From assembly GCA_018266685.1 (NCBI GenBank), contig JAFDZY010000440.1, forward strand, positions 1 through 47,637: a stretch of DNA of 47,637 nt, given 5' to 3'. Shown in pieces: positions 23,463 through 32,121 of the stretch (position 1 is its first letter; every line of letters starts with the position of its first letter). Under the pieces are notes generated by a model. That model was not told the origin of the DNA, did no database searches, and worked only from the letters and a program-made list of their open reading frames with translations. The translations under genes were made by a program, and so were the position numbers. This DNA is from Bacteroidota bacterium (GTDB lineage: Bacteria; Bacteroidota; Bacteroidia; Flavobacteriales_F; PHOS-HE28).

Positions 23463-25029
23463 GCGTTCCGGAAGCTTGGCCGGGCCGAAGCTTTTCATCG
23501 GAAGTTTCCCGGAAGATGTCGCCCCTGTCCACGGGCCTGGCTGCGGCGTTCCACAAGAAATTTTCAAACAGCAAAGCTTCCGGGGGGGCTTTGTCCAACG
23601 GGTACATGGTGCCGTCCGGCTGTGTGATGAAACTTACGGTGCTCACCTTTCCGCTGTCCAGGCCCACGGTGATGCGGCTGCAGTCGGCCCGGTTCACACC
23701 TGTGATGCGCTCCGTGCTGTCCTTCTTCTCGCGTGCGAAGTAAATGGTACGGCTGTTCCCTTCAGCCACGATCTGCCTGATCTGATCCCCATGGAAATAT
23801 CCGGTAAGCGTGGTGCCCGCCACTTGGTTGAAATGGCTGCTGTCCGCTTGTTCCACCATCAATGCAGCGCCGTCCACGGTGAGTTTCTGCGCGTGGCCGT
23901 TGTGCATGCGGATGAACACCGTATCGCCAGAAAGCTGGTTGCCCTTGCTCCAAATGAAGGGTTGGCCGCGTAGGGTGATCAGGCTGTCCCGGCCGTTGTA
24001 GGTCATCGTGTCGCACACGCCCTGCAGGTCCGGCTTGAAGAACCGGACATTCCTGCGGGCCAAAATGTGCTTGTGGCCTGAACTGTCCTGCTGCGCAAAG
24101 AGCGTGTCCCCATGCAGGTAAAGGGAATCCGCCCCCGCCAGCATGATCAGTTCCGCACGCCCGGTTACCATGGAGTTTCCCTGGGCCTGCCGGTGTGTTC
24201 CATAGTTCCCGTGCACCACCGTCCGGTTCACCGTGTCCTTTACCGTTACATGGCCCCAGCCCGTTCCTTCGCCGGTGGACCTGTTGTAATGCAAGCTGTC
24301 GCCGGTGAGTTCCTGCGCTCCGCTGGTGATGCGCCCGGCCTTGGTGAACCTTCCAAATCCGGTCCGCGTGTCGTAGCTCCCTTGTTCGCAATACATGGTG
24401 GTGGCGCCTTGCAGGATGTGCGTGGGCCCCAGAAAGAACGCGGTACCGGACGAGGAGGAATACTGCAGCGTATCCGCTAGAATGGTGCGGTCCGGATGCT
24501 CCAGCCGCACATTTCCGCTGAAAACAAACGCGTGGTTCCCCGCGAAATAGGTGCCGTGCATACTGGAGAGCGTGTTGCCTTCGCGCCGATCAGTGATGTG
24601 TGCACCGGAGTTGTAATCCGCCCTGCGGGCGCGCACATCATAGGTGAGCGCTTCCGTGGTGAGCTCCATGCCGGGATCGCTGAGCACCACGTTGCCTTCC
24701 ATGCGTGCCAAGTGATCCTTGCCGGAGAATTGCAGTTTGTCCCCCGTGATCTGGAGCGTATCGCCTTGGCGCAGGTTCACATGGCCGAAGGCGTTGACGC
24801 GCTGGTCGTCAAACAGCCAGGCGCTGTCACAGGCCATTACTGCGCCGCCCTGGCCGAAACGCACGTGCCCGGACAGTCGCTGCGCCCCGGTGGCCACATC
24901 CTTGTTGAAATCCCACCGGTCCGCATTGAGGACCTCCACGCGGTCGCCCGGTGCGCCGGTTGCTTGCGCCACCAACTGGCAGCCCCGGCCCACGAAGGCT
25001 GCCAAAGTGAGGACACGGAACGCGTTCAT
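23452..25029 (-). CDS. OstA-like LPS-transport family protein
   Basis: A 525-residue exported protein with a signal peptide (ends near QLVAQ) and a long series of short beta repeats of the LptA/OstA type (for example SGHVRFGQGGAVMACDSAWL, GHVNLRQGDTLQITGDKLQF, MEGNVVLSDPGMELTTEALTY in part, RNVRFFKPDLQGVCDTMTYN). The repeats would form a beta-jellyroll groove for lipid. LptA family proteins carry LPS across the periplasm; this longer Bacteroidota form has OstA-type repeats throughout and is not LptD, because no barrel region is seen. It is transcribed after ompH, with a 63-bp gap. Confidence 0.88.
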   Translation of the reverse strand: MNAFRVLTLAAFVGRGCQLVAQATGAPGDRVEVLNADRWDFNKDVATGAQRLSGHVRFGQGGAVMACDSAWLFDDQRVNAFGHVNLRQGDTLQITGDKLQFSGKDHLARMEGNVVLSDPGMELTTEALTYDVRARRADYNSGAHITDRREGNTLSSMHGTYFAGNHAFVFSGNVRLEHPDRTILADTLQYSSSSGTAFFLGPTHILQGATTMYCEQGSYDTRTGFGRFTKAGRITSGAQELTGDSLHYNRSTGEGTGWGHVTVKDTVNRTVVHGNYGTHRQAQGNSMVTGRAELIMLAGADSLYLHGDTLFAQQDSSGHKHILARRNVRFFKPDLQGVCDTMTYNGRDSLITLRGQPFIWSKGNQLSGDTVFIRMHNGHAQKLTVDGAALMVEQADSSHFNQVAGTTLTGYFHGDQIRQIVAEGNSRTIYFAREKKDSTERITGVNRADCSRITVGLDSGKVSTVSFITQPDGTMYPLDKAPPEALLFENFLWNAAARPVDRGDIFRETSDEKLRPGQASGTPIR

Positions 25030-25092
25030 TTGCTTTCGTGCAGGCGGCGGTCCAAGCGGTGGCCCGGTGCAACGGGCAAAGCGGTGAAACCT

Positions 25093-25755
25093 CTATTTGG
25101 TGGATGCCTTGCGCGCCCTGTGCTGCGCGTTCAGGCCGGCCACCACGGCCGGTGTGATGTCCAATCCTTTGTTGCCCACCCAGATCTGGCCGGCATCCTG
25201 GATACTGAAGATGTAATCGTACTTGGCCGTTTCATTGTACTTCTCCAGGAAACCCTTGATCTGCATGGAAATGTCCTGAAGCAGGTCGGCCTGCATCTTG
25301 TCCAGCCGGTCTTGGGAATTCATCCGCATTTCCTGGATCTTGCCGCTGAGCTGTTCCAGTTCATCCTGGTCGGCTTTCAGCTCGGCCTGCGTGCTGTACG
25401 TGTGGTCCTTGGACATCAATTCATTGTACCGGGCCTGTGCCTTGCCCATTTCCCGTTGCAAACCTTCCTCCAGCCGCTGGCCTTCACCGCGCACCCGTTC
25501 GGAGCTTTCCTTCACCAGTTCATACTTCGCCTGCACGGAATCCATGAAGAAGAAGGCAATGCGGCCTTCAGGTCGCTTCATGGTGTCCAACTCCAGGGCC
25601 TGCTTGGGCAATGTATCGTTTGTACTGCCGAGTTCCGCCATCCTTTCCTTCAAAAGGCGTTCCGGCACACGGGCACGGCCCAGCGACCATATGATCGCTC
25701 CGGTGAGCAGGATGTTCCAGAACACAAGCAGCAGCAGCAAAGACCTTTTGGACAT
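25093..25755 (-). CDS. OmpH/Skp-family periplasmic chaperone
   Basis: A 220-residue protein with an N-terminal hydrophobic segment (SKRSLLLLLVFWNILLTGAII, about 2-24) that anchors or exports it, then IAFFFMDSVQAKYELVKESS and a long charged coiled coil (about 95-175) with FLEKYNETAKYDYIFSIQDAG and a short C-terminal region. This is the Skp/OmpH layout of a beta core with helical tentacles that hold outer-membrane proteins. The gene lies upstream of the OstA-like gene in a plausible envelope-biogenesis unit. The ATG at 25753-25755 is chosen because the frame above it is not protein-like and a perfect promoter box is 20 bp upstream. Confidence 0.88.
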   Translation of the reverse strand: MSKRSLLLLLVFWNILLTGAIIWSLGRARVPERLLKERMAELGSTNDTLPKQALELDTMKRPEGRIAFFFMDSVQAKYELVKESSERVRGEGQRLEEGLQREMGKAQARYNELMSKDHTYSTQAELKADQDELEQLSGKIQEMRMNSQDRLDKMQADLLQDISMQIKGFLEKYNETAKYDYIFSIQDAGQIWVGNKGLDITPAVVAGLNAQHRARKASTK

Positions 25756-25775
25756 TGTTTCTTTTGGGAATGGCG

Positions 25776-25783
25776 CAAAGGTA
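25776..25783 (-). promoter_or_regulatory. -7 box (TACCTTTG on the minus strand) of ompH
   Basis: TACCTTTG matches TAnnTTTG exactly, 20 bp upstream of the ompH ATG. A TTG lies 17 bp further upstream of the TA, the approximate -33 position. Confidence 0.65.
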
Positions 25784-25818
25784 CGCCCCTCCGCAGCGCG
25801 CAATGTCCGTGCCAATTC

Positions 25819-27915
25819 CTACTGTTTCACGAACCTTGCATGCAGCACGGTGTTCAGCGCGTGGATGCGCAGGAAGTATGTGCCCGGTGCAAGGGTGCGC
25901 ACGTCCAGCGTGCATCGGCCTGTTTTGCTCCCCAAAGTCCGAGCCGGCTGCATTGCACCGCTGGCATCAACCAAATCCGCGATCACTGCGCCCGCAGGCA
26001 GGCCCTCGATGAAAAGAAAGTCTTGCGCAGGATCCGGGAAGAGCCTTATTGGCGTGGGATCCCATTGCACAATACCCACCGGCATGTTGATGTCCACGCA
26101 GGAAGTGTCGTTGTCCGGATGAATGTCCGCAGCCGCGGAAGTCCATGTGCAGAGCGCATCGCTGCCTCCACTGGCGGATACCAGCGGCTGCGCAAAGGTT
26201 ACCAGGGCGGAGTTTCCCGGGGAAACCGGGGTGCCCGTGTAGTTCTGGCTTACCACGCTGCCGTTGCCGAAGCGGTAGTTCACAGGGAAACCGGTAATGG
26301 CCGCATTGCCGAAGTTCTTCACCAGCGCTTGCACCGTGGTGCCGTTTGGTACCTGCTGACCATTGTTGATACCCACCAGGCCCAGTACGCCCACATCCAC
26401 AAAGGGAGGCTGTTGGATCTGCAACCCCAGGTGGAAATCGCTGGTGGCCCTGTCGCGGTATTCCGCCCAAGCACCGCCCAGCACTTCATAGCAGCGCAGG
26501 GAAAACGGGGGCAAGGCATCCACCGCAATGTTCACATTGGCCCCGAGCATGTACCACACCACGTAGTAACCGCCCGCAGCGGTAACCTGCACGGGGCTTG
26601 GGAGCGGGTACACATGGTCGCCAGGCCCCCCGTTGGAGGCGGCCACCACGGTGCTGTCCAACAGTGTGCCGGGGCCTCCGTCCGGACCGTCATCATCGTA
26701 CACCATCATGGCGAAACTGCTGCCCGTGTTGCTGGTGATCCGCACCGTGGTGCCGGTGATCTGGCACGGAACAAAAGGCGGAATGATGTAGGCTGCCACG
26801 CCACCATTTCCGCCGTTCCATCCAATGCCCACACCATTGTCCAAAGGACCGGCCCAGCTCGCATTCACCTGGTCGGCATTGGATGGATAGATCACCATTT
26901 CCCGGTCCATGGTGTTGTTCGTGGCGATGAGGTCGCCCGCCACCCCGCTGACCTCCACCCGGTGCGTGTATGTACCGGGGCCAACCGGTGCGAAGGTCTG
27001 CGTCAAGGGAACACCCATGGTGCCATTGGGCGAAAGCGGTGGGATGTCCACAGTCTCCGTGAGCATCACCTGTCCGCTTGGGCCGAGCACCTTGCTGGAA
27101 ACGGTAAAGGCAGGTAGTGGTTGGTTGCCGGTGTTCTGCACTTGTGCGGCCAATGGCAGGGTTGCGCCCACTGCAGCCATGGTGCCACCGGTACCCTCTT
27201 CGTCCACCCATTGCACCGCAGCATCGGCCACTTGCAACAAAGGCACGGCGGGATTGTAGAAACGCACTGCATATCCGGCGGCCGGCATCAAGCTTTGGCT
27301 GCGGGCCAACCCGATGCTCCCGGTAAGGCTTTCAATGCCGATGATCGGGCCATTGCTGCTGGTAGTCCCGGAAATGGCCTGGTACTGGATGGTGATCGTG
27401 CTATCCTGCTTGTTGAGGATCAGCTGGAAGGTGTTGCTCCCGGTGTAGCCCGGTGCCGCCACGTTCCAAAACGGCACATTGATCCAAGAAATGATCAACC
27501 GGGTTGATTCATCCTGCAAGTAGCATTGGGCAGGATTTCCAGTCCCTGCGAACGTAAGGTCGGACATGAACGCCGCGATGTAGTTCTCCGTTCCGCCTGC
27601 GGATGGCAGCACGGGAAAGGTGGCCGCGATATTCCCGCCATTGAAGGCCACATAGCCGTTGCTGCCCACCCACACCTTCTTCACATCGTACCAGTAGTAC
27701 GGCATGTTGCCTTCCATGATGTAAGGCCCAAACGTGTTGTCGTCCGCGAGCCCGGTAACGGGGATGCCCGTTGCGGTGATGTCGATCCAATTGTAGACGG
27801 GACCGCCCGGCTCATCGCTGTCTTTCCAGATGTAGCCGTACTGGTCCGGACCGCCCATGGCGGCCAAAAGGGAGAGCGGACCGATCAATGCAACGCCGAG
27901 AGTAGCTATTCGCAT
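25819..27915 (-). CDS. Large secreted T9SS cargo protein with repeated beta-domains
   Basis: A 698-residue protein with a signal peptide (RIATLGVALIGPLSLLAAMGG). The N-terminal part (about 25-225) resembles secreted proteins with a DWVGFVAFNGG-like strand (VWVGSNGYVAFNGG) and a lectin- or GEVED-like GYIWKDSDEPGGPVYNWIDI segment. A CARDB-like immunoglobulin segment (about 235-345) follows (VQNTGNQPLPAFTVSSKVLG), then a second putative sandwich (about 370-490) and another CARDB-like copy (VKNFGNAAITGFPVNYRFGN). The C-terminal sorting domain (about 620-698) has LFPDPAQDFLFIEGLPAGA and ends ALNTVLHARFVKQ. Domain names are remembered resemblances. The ATG at 27913-27915 is the real start; upstream in-frame TTG at 28008 falls in a repeat element. 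Confidence 0.82.
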   Translation of the reverse strand: MRIATLGVALIGPLSLLAAMGGPDQYGYIWKDSDEPGGPVYNWIDITATGIPVTGLADDNTFGPYIMEGNMPYYWYDVKKVWVGSNGYVAFNGGNIAATFPVLPSAGGTENYIAAFMSDLTFAGTGNPAQCYLQDESTRLIISWINVPFWNVAAPGYTGSNTFQLILNKQDSTITIQYQAISGTTSSNGPIIGIESLTGSIGLARSQSLMPAAGYAVRFYNPAVPLLQVADAAVQWVDEEGTGGTMAAVGATLPLAAQVQNTGNQPLPAFTVSSKVLGPSGQVMLTETVDIPPLSPNGTMGVPLTQTFAPVGPGTYTHRVEVSGVAGDLIATNNTMDREMVIYPSNADQVNASWAGPLDNGVGIGWNGGNGGVAAYIIPPFVPCQITGTTVRITSNTGSSFAMMVYDDDGPDGGPGTLLDSTVVAASNGGPGDHVYPLPSPVQVTAAGGYYVVWYMLGANVNIAVDALPPFSLRCYEVLGGAWAEYRDRATSDFHLGLQIQQPPFVDVGVLGLVGINNGQQVPNGTTVQALVKNFGNAAITGFPVNYRFGNGSVVSQNYTGTPVSPGNSALVTFAQPLVSASGGSDALCTWTSAAADIHPDNDTSCVDINMPVGIVQWDPTPIRLFPDPAQDFLFIEGLPAGAVIADLVDASGAMQPARTLGSKTGRCTLDVRTLAPGTYFLRIHALNTVLHARFVKQ

Positions 27916-27980
27916 GATGGGTTGGATTTGGCAACAAGATAGCACTTCCGCACGGGTGCCTGATGTGCCCGGCAGAATAA

Positions 27981-28141
27981 TACCCTTTCGCAATAAGGGG
28001 CCGACCAAAGATGCGCAGCTATTTTTTCGTAGGGCGATACGAGGAGGGCGTTGCGTAGCGGTGCCTACGGAACGACCTCATCGGAGAAGCCATGCGGAAA
28101 AAGAGCAAGTAGATCGGATGGAGCTTTATTGCGAAAGGGTA
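27981..28141. mobile_element. MITE-like element with 16-bp terminal inverted repeats
   Basis: TACCCTTTCGCAATAA (27981-27996) is the exact reverse complement of 28126-28141, bounding 161 bp between divergent or unrelated genes. A TAA triplet flanks each end (27978-27980 and 28142-28144), consistent with a 3-bp target duplication. The interior has no intact ORF (an ATG frame starting at 28011 reads MRSYFFVGRYEEGVA then stops) and has two small hairpins near 28030-28075 with CGTA/TACG and CGTAG/CTACG stems. The TNA-like target duplication recalls some IS5-family relatives, but no parent transposase is present. Confidence 0.65.
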
Positions 28142-28166
28142 TAAGAACCAGTTGGCGGCAAACCAG

Positions 28167-28883
28167 CTACAAGCTCATCAGTTCTTTGAAGCGCAAGGCC
28201 TGCCTTCTGCTCACTTCAATGGTTTCCCCCGTGGATAGCATGCAGTTCAACCCGCCGCTGAACCAAGGCTCGATCTTTCCAACCCACGCCAGGTTGATCA
28301 TTTGCTTCCGGTTGGCGCGGAAGAAAACGTGCGGGTCCAATTTCTTCTCCAGGTTGTTCAAGGAACGCAGCACCAAGGGCTTGTTGTCGCCGAAGCGCAC
28401 ACGCACATAGTTGCCTTCGCTTTCAAAAAGGCGCACATCCTTCAAGGCAACAAACCAGCACTTGTCGCCATCCTTGATGAAAATACGGTCATCGGCCGCC
28501 AACACCTCCCGGGTTCCGTGGGCTTCCTTGGGCATGCGGGAGAGCTTCTCCACGGCCGCGCCCAAGCGTTCGGGGTCGATCGGCTTCAAAAGGTAGTCCA
28601 GCGCGTTTACCTCGAATGCCTTCACAGCATGTTCATCATAGGCAGTAACGAAGATCACATGCGGCGCGAGCTCCAACGCCTCCAGCAACTGGAAGCCGTC
28701 GCGGCCCGGCATGTTGATGTCCAGGAAAAGCAGGTCGGGGCGCAACTCGCCGATCCGTTGCTCAGCTTCATCGGCATTGGCGGCCTCCCCCACCACTTCA
28801 ATGGACGGATGTGCCTCCAACAGACGGGCCAGTTCATTGCGGGCCAACCGTTCATCATCAATGATCAAGGCTTTCATGGTCAT
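28167..28883 (-). CDS. LytTR-family response regulator
   Basis: A 238-residue two-component regulator. The receiver domain (about 3-120) has KALIIDDERLARNELARLL, phospho-acceptor Asp55 in LLFLDINMPG, a conserved Thr/Ala in FVTAYDEHAV and Lys in LDYLLKPI. The LytTR DNA-binding domain (about 138-238) has RIFIKDGDKCWFVALKDVRLFESEGNYVRV (in part), NNLEKKLDPHVFFRANRKQMINL and GETIEVSRRQALRFKEL. It binds direct repeats in promoters. The start at 28883 overlaps the kinase stop as ATGA (28880-28883), so translation is coupled. A second in-frame ATG lies two codons later. Confidence 0.95.
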   Translation of the reverse strand: MTMKALIIDDERLARNELARLLEAHPSIEVVGEAANADEAEQRIGELRPDLLFLDINMPGRDGFQLLEALELAPHVIFVTAYDEHAVKAFEVNALDYLLKPIDPERLGAAVEKLSRMPKEAHGTREVLAADDRIFIKDGDKCWFVALKDVRLFESEGNYVRVRFGDNKPLVLRSLNNLEKKLDPHVFFRANRKQMINLAWVGKIEPWFSGGLNCMLSTGETIEVSRRQALRFKELMSL

Positions 28884-29959
28884 GTTTCGATCAGTTTCTG
28901 TTCAATCCGTTCATCCAGCAAGGGCAGGAGCAGTTCGCAGACCACCATGCCGCCCTCGTTGTATATGCGCAGGGACGCTCCCCGCCCGTAGATGTGTTCC
29001 AGTCGCTGCTCGGTGTTCCGCAATCCAATGCCCGCAGCACCGGACCTCGCGGGAACGTAATGCCCCGAGTTGCGCACCTGCACCTGCATTGCGCCATGTG
29101 CCTGGCGCGCAACAATGCGTACCTCGCCGCCTTCCTTCAACTTGGCAATGCCATGGCGCACGGCGTTCTCCACCAGGGTTTGCAGCATCATCGGGGGCAC
29201 GGGGCAACGTTCCAGCGCAGGGTCCACATCGAAGGACACCCGCAACCGTTCCTCGTAGCGCATGGCCTCCAGGGAGAGGTAGGAGCGCACCATGTCAATC
29301 TCCTCGCCAAGGGGAACCGTTCTGCGCTTCACGGTGGACATGGCATTGCGCAGGATGGCACTGAGCAGCGTAATGGATTTTTTTGCGCGTTCGGGATCTT
29401 CCCCGATCAACGCGCGGATGCTGTTGAGCGCATTGAACATGAAGTGCGGGTTGAGCTGGCTGCGCAAATTGGAGAGCTGCCCCTCCCGGTTGGCAGCCTC
29501 CAGCCGCAGTGCACGCAGCTCCTCCAAGCGGCTTCGCACGATGTAGTGGTAGGCCGCGTAGATCACTTCCCAAATGAACAACTGCAGCACCCAGCCCAGC
29601 ATGGCCTCCGTCAACTTCAATCCGCTGCCGCCCAGCCACGGTTCCGCGGTGCGGAACACGGCATCATGCATGGCGGCCTGCAACAGTCCGGATACGGCAC
29701 CGAGGGCCAAGGCCCCCAGCAACATGCGCACCAGCAGCTGCACTACGCGCTTGTCCAACCAATGCCACTCCTTGAAACAGGTGCGCAGCACATGGCTGCT
29801 GGCTATCCCGATGGCGGCCATCGCCGCGCTCACCTGTGCCAATTGCCCATTGGGGGCACCTTCCAGCCAGCCGGGCAGGCCCAGCAACAGCATGTAGGCA
29901 CCCCAACCCACCACCTGGATGGTCCAATAGAGCAGCAGGATCCGGCGCGTGGAAGGCAT
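28880..29959 (-). CDS. LytS-type sensor histidine kinase
   Basis: A 359-residue membrane kinase. Four predicted membrane helices lie at about 8-30, 40-58, 73-95 and 118-140. A coiled linker (about 141-160) leads to the His_kinase domain with LNPHFMFNALNSIRALI, phospho-acceptor His172, and the ATPase part with VENAVRHGIAKLKEGG (N box) and GIGLRNTEQRLEHIYG (G box). No separate periplasmic sensor domain is present. It should phosphorylate the LytTR regulator encoded next. The signal is unknown; in Bacteroidota such pairs often control cell envelope or surface genes. The ATG at 29957-29959 starts the gene, divergent from the ACP phosphodiesterase gene 118 bp away. Confidence 0.94.
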   Translation of the reverse strand: MPSTRRILLLYWTIQVVGWGAYMLLLGLPGWLEGAPNGQLAQVSAAMAAIGIASSHVLRTCFKEWHWLDKRVVQLLVRMLLGALALGAVSGLLQAAMHDAVFRTAEPWLGGSGLKLTEAMLGWVLQLFIWEVIYAAYHYIVRSRLEELRALRLEAANREGQLSNLRSQLNPHFMFNALNSIRALIGEDPERAKKSITLLSAILRNAMSTVKRRTVPLGEEIDMVRSYLSLEAMRYEERLRVSFDVDPALERCPVPPMMLQTLVENAVRHGIAKLKEGGEVRIVARQAHGAMQVQVRNSGHYVPARSGAAGIGLRNTEQRLEHIYGRGASLRIYNEGGMVVCELLLPLLDERIEQKLIET

Positions 29960-30077
29960 GGGACCAAATTACCGGCAAGCCGGTTGCAACCGCATGCGGA
30001 TACATGAGCGGTTCCTGGGCCGATCGCCCGGCAAATCAGGGCAACAAGGCACGGGCGATACCTTTCCGGACGTTTCC

Positions 30078-30662
30078 ATGAACTTTTTAGGCCATCTTCT
30101 CGTATCCGGGAATGACCCGTTGGTGATCGTGGGCAATTTCATGGCTGACGCGGTCAAAGGGCGTGATCTGTCCGGTTGGCAAACCGGGCTTCAACAGGGA
30201 ATCCGGATGCATCGCAAGATCGATAGCTACACGGACAACCATCCGATCACCTTGATCGGCAGGGAGCGGTTGCGTGCGCACTGCGGCAAGTACGCCGGTG
30301 TGGCCTTGGACTTGTTTTATGACCATGCGATAGCCAGCCAATGGGCCGCCCTGAGCAACGAGCCTTTGGGTGAATTTGCCCGGCGGATGTACACCCTGCT
30401 GGGCGCGCATGCGTCCGTGATGCCGGAGCGCACGCAGCGCATGTTGACCTATATGTCCCGCCACGACTGGCTTTCGTCCTATGCCACGATCGACGGCATA
30501 GGCAAGGCGCTTGGCGGTCTATCGGCGCGGGTTCCCGGCGGCGAAGTGTTGATCGGCGCCGAGGAAGTCCTGAAGGAACACCGGGCGGAATTTGTTGGGG
30601 AGTGCATGCGCTTTTTGCCGCAGCTCCGGAACCACTTGAACCAAGCAGATGCGAAAAGCTGA
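30078..30662 (+). CDS. Acyl carrier protein phosphodiesterase (AcpH family)
   Basis: A 194-residue cytoplasmic enzyme. It removes 4'-phosphopantetheine from holo-ACP (EC 3.1.4.14), a turnover step for fatty-acid synthesis. The opening MNFLGHLLVSGNDPLVIVGN, then GIRMHRKIDSYTDNHP with conserved His and Asp residues, and LDLFYDHAIASQW follow the ACP_PD family. The frame is open upstream but the ATG at 30078 gives the classical N-terminus. The last 14 bp overlap the start of the transglycosylase gene in another frame, so the two are probably co-translated. Confidence 0.92.
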   Translation: MNFLGHLLVSGNDPLVIVGNFMADAVKGRDLSGWQTGLQQGIRMHRKIDSYTDNHPITLIGRERLRAHCGKYAGVALDLFYDHAIASQWAALSNEPLGEFARRMYTLLGAHASVMPERTQRMLTYMSRHDWLSSYATIDGIGKALGGLSARVPGGEVLIGAEEVLKEHRAEFVGECMRFLPQLRNHLNQADAKS

Positions 30663-32064
30663 ACTCCTCGGCACCGGCTTGTTCGGGCTGCTCCTGGTAC
30701 TCCCCACGGTATTGAAGCCCGGCGCAACCGCGCATGAAGATTCCTTGGAAAATTGGAAACATCCCCATGTGGCGCGGGACCTGGCGGACATCAAGCACGA
30801 CACCCTCCGCGTGCTGGTGATGCAGGACCCGCTGACCTGGGAGCAGCGTCCCGGGGCCATGATCGGACTTGAATGGGAAATGCTTGAACGCTTTGCGAAA
30901 TACAAGCACCTTCGCGTCAAGGCCGTTCCGGTGAACAGCCGGGATACCATGCTGATGATGCTGCAGGACGGAAAGGGCGACCTGATCGCGGCACAACTCT
31001 CCCCCAATGGCTGGGCCGCACCATTCACCCGGAGCAGCCACCCGTACCGCCTGGTGGCCCATGGGCTGGCGCAACCGAACGACAACAAAGCGGATGCTGC
31101 TTCGGACAGCAGCTTGCAGGCGATCACCATCAGTGCTTGGTCACCATTTCTGGACAGCACCGGCCGGTTGACCTTCGGGGCGGGGAAGATTCCCTTCCGC
31201 ATTTTGGACCAGCGCCCGGAGCAGCTTTTAATGGCCACGGCATTGGGCGCTCGCGGGCAGCTGCTTGTAAGCGATGCCACTGCGGCCATGGAGGCCAAAA
31301 GGCTGCCATTGGTGAAGTTCGGACCGCGTGAGGGCAAATCCATTCCCTTGGTTTTTGCAATGCGCAACAATGCCGTGCACCTTCAGCAAGCACTGGACAC
31401 CTGGCTCGCTTCGGCCCATGAAGGGATGGCCCGGAAAGCATTGATCGAAGCGTATGACAACGGGCTGGAAACCCGCGGCCCGAAGCGCTCCTTCCGTTCC
31501 CTCGCGTTTGGTGGGGACACCATTTCCCCGTACGACAGCCTTTTCCAGGTGCATGCCGACAGCTTGTCCTGGGATTGGAAACTGCTTGCGGCAGTTGCCT
31601 ACAAGGAATCGCGGTTTGATACTGCCGCCGTTTCCAAGGCGGGCGCGGGCGGCCTGATGCAAATGATGCCCGCCACCGCCACCTTGATGGGCGTGGACAA
31701 GGACGGTGGCGTAAATGCACACATTCAAGGCGCTTCCCGCTACCTGGTACGGCTGGACAAGATCTGGAGGTCGGAGATCCCCGTGCCCGCGCAACGGCTG
31801 AAGTTTGTGCTGGCCGCATACAATGCGGGCCCTGGCCATGTGAAGGATGCACAACGCTTGGCCAAGGACCTCGGCCTTGATCCCCAGCGATGGGACGAAA
31901 ACGTGGAGCGGGCCATCGTGCTGTTGAACCGGCCTATGTACTTCTCGCTCCCTTGCGCAAAATCGGGCTATTGCCGGGGACAGGACACGTATTGGTACGT
32001 CCGCGACGTGCTGAACCTGTTCGCATGGCTGCGCGGCAAGCAACCCGCTTACCGGCCTGCTTGA
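30649..32064 (+). CDS. MltF-like membrane-bound lytic murein transglycosylase
   Basis: A 471-residue protein with an N-terminal membrane or lipid anchor (hydrophobic residues 6-22), a solute-binding-protein-like domain (about 45-280, LRVLVMQDPLTWEQRPGAMI, LEWEMLERFAKYKHLRVKAVPV in part) and a C-terminal SLT lysozyme-like domain (about 300-440). In the SLT domain the catalytic glutamate is Glu320 (AYKESRFD), followed by the expected KAGAGGLMQMMPATA, GASRYLVRLDKIW and FVLAAYNAGPGHV motifs. It cleaves peptidoglycan glycan strands to release anhydro-muropeptides. It follows acpH with a 14-bp overlap and ends at a strong hairpin. Confidence 0.93.
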   Translation: MRKAELLGTGLFGLLLVLPTVLKPGATAHEDSLENWKHPHVARDLADIKHDTLRVLVMQDPLTWEQRPGAMIGLEWEMLERFAKYKHLRVKAVPVNSRDTMLMMLQDGKGDLIAAQLSPNGWAAPFTRSSHPYRLVAHGLAQPNDNKADAASDSSLQAITISAWSPFLDSTGRLTFGAGKIPFRILDQRPEQLLMATALGARGQLLVSDATAAMEAKRLPLVKFGPREGKSIPLVFAMRNNAVHLQQALDTWLASAHEGMARKALIEAYDNGLETRGPKRSFRSLAFGGDTISPYDSLFQVHADSLSWDWKLLAAVAYKESRFDTAAVSKAGAGGLMQMMPATATLMGVDKDGGVNAHIQGASRYLVRLDKIWRSEIPVPAQRLKFVLAAYNAGPGHVKDAQRLAKDLGLDPQRWDENVERAIVLLNRPMYFSLPCAKSGYCRGQDTYWYVRDVLNLFAWLRGKQPAYRPA

Positions 32065-32070
32065 AACAGG

Positions 32071-32100
32071 AAAGCCCCTTCCGCGAACGGAAAGGGCTTT
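32071..32100. terminator. Bidirectional terminator hairpin
   Basis: AAAGCCCCTTCCG at 32071-32083 pairs with CGGAAAGGGCTTT at 32088-32100 with one mismatch and a CGAA loop. The flanking A-run and T-run let it act on both strands, between the transglycosylase gene and the convergent LPP20 gene. Confidence 0.88.
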
Positions 32101-32121
32101 GCCTACCTGTTGCAGCCCCGA

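Noticed and set aside
24496..27117. Very long plus-strand frame opposite the OstA-like, OmpH and T9SS genes
   Set aside because: It crosses three well-supported minus-strand genes and their gaps, and translates into a Cys/His-rich sequence without homology or signal.
28011..28058. Short ORF starting MRSYFFVG inside the inverted-end element
   Set aside because: It stops after 15 codons and the rest of the element is frame-broken, so a protein is unlikely.
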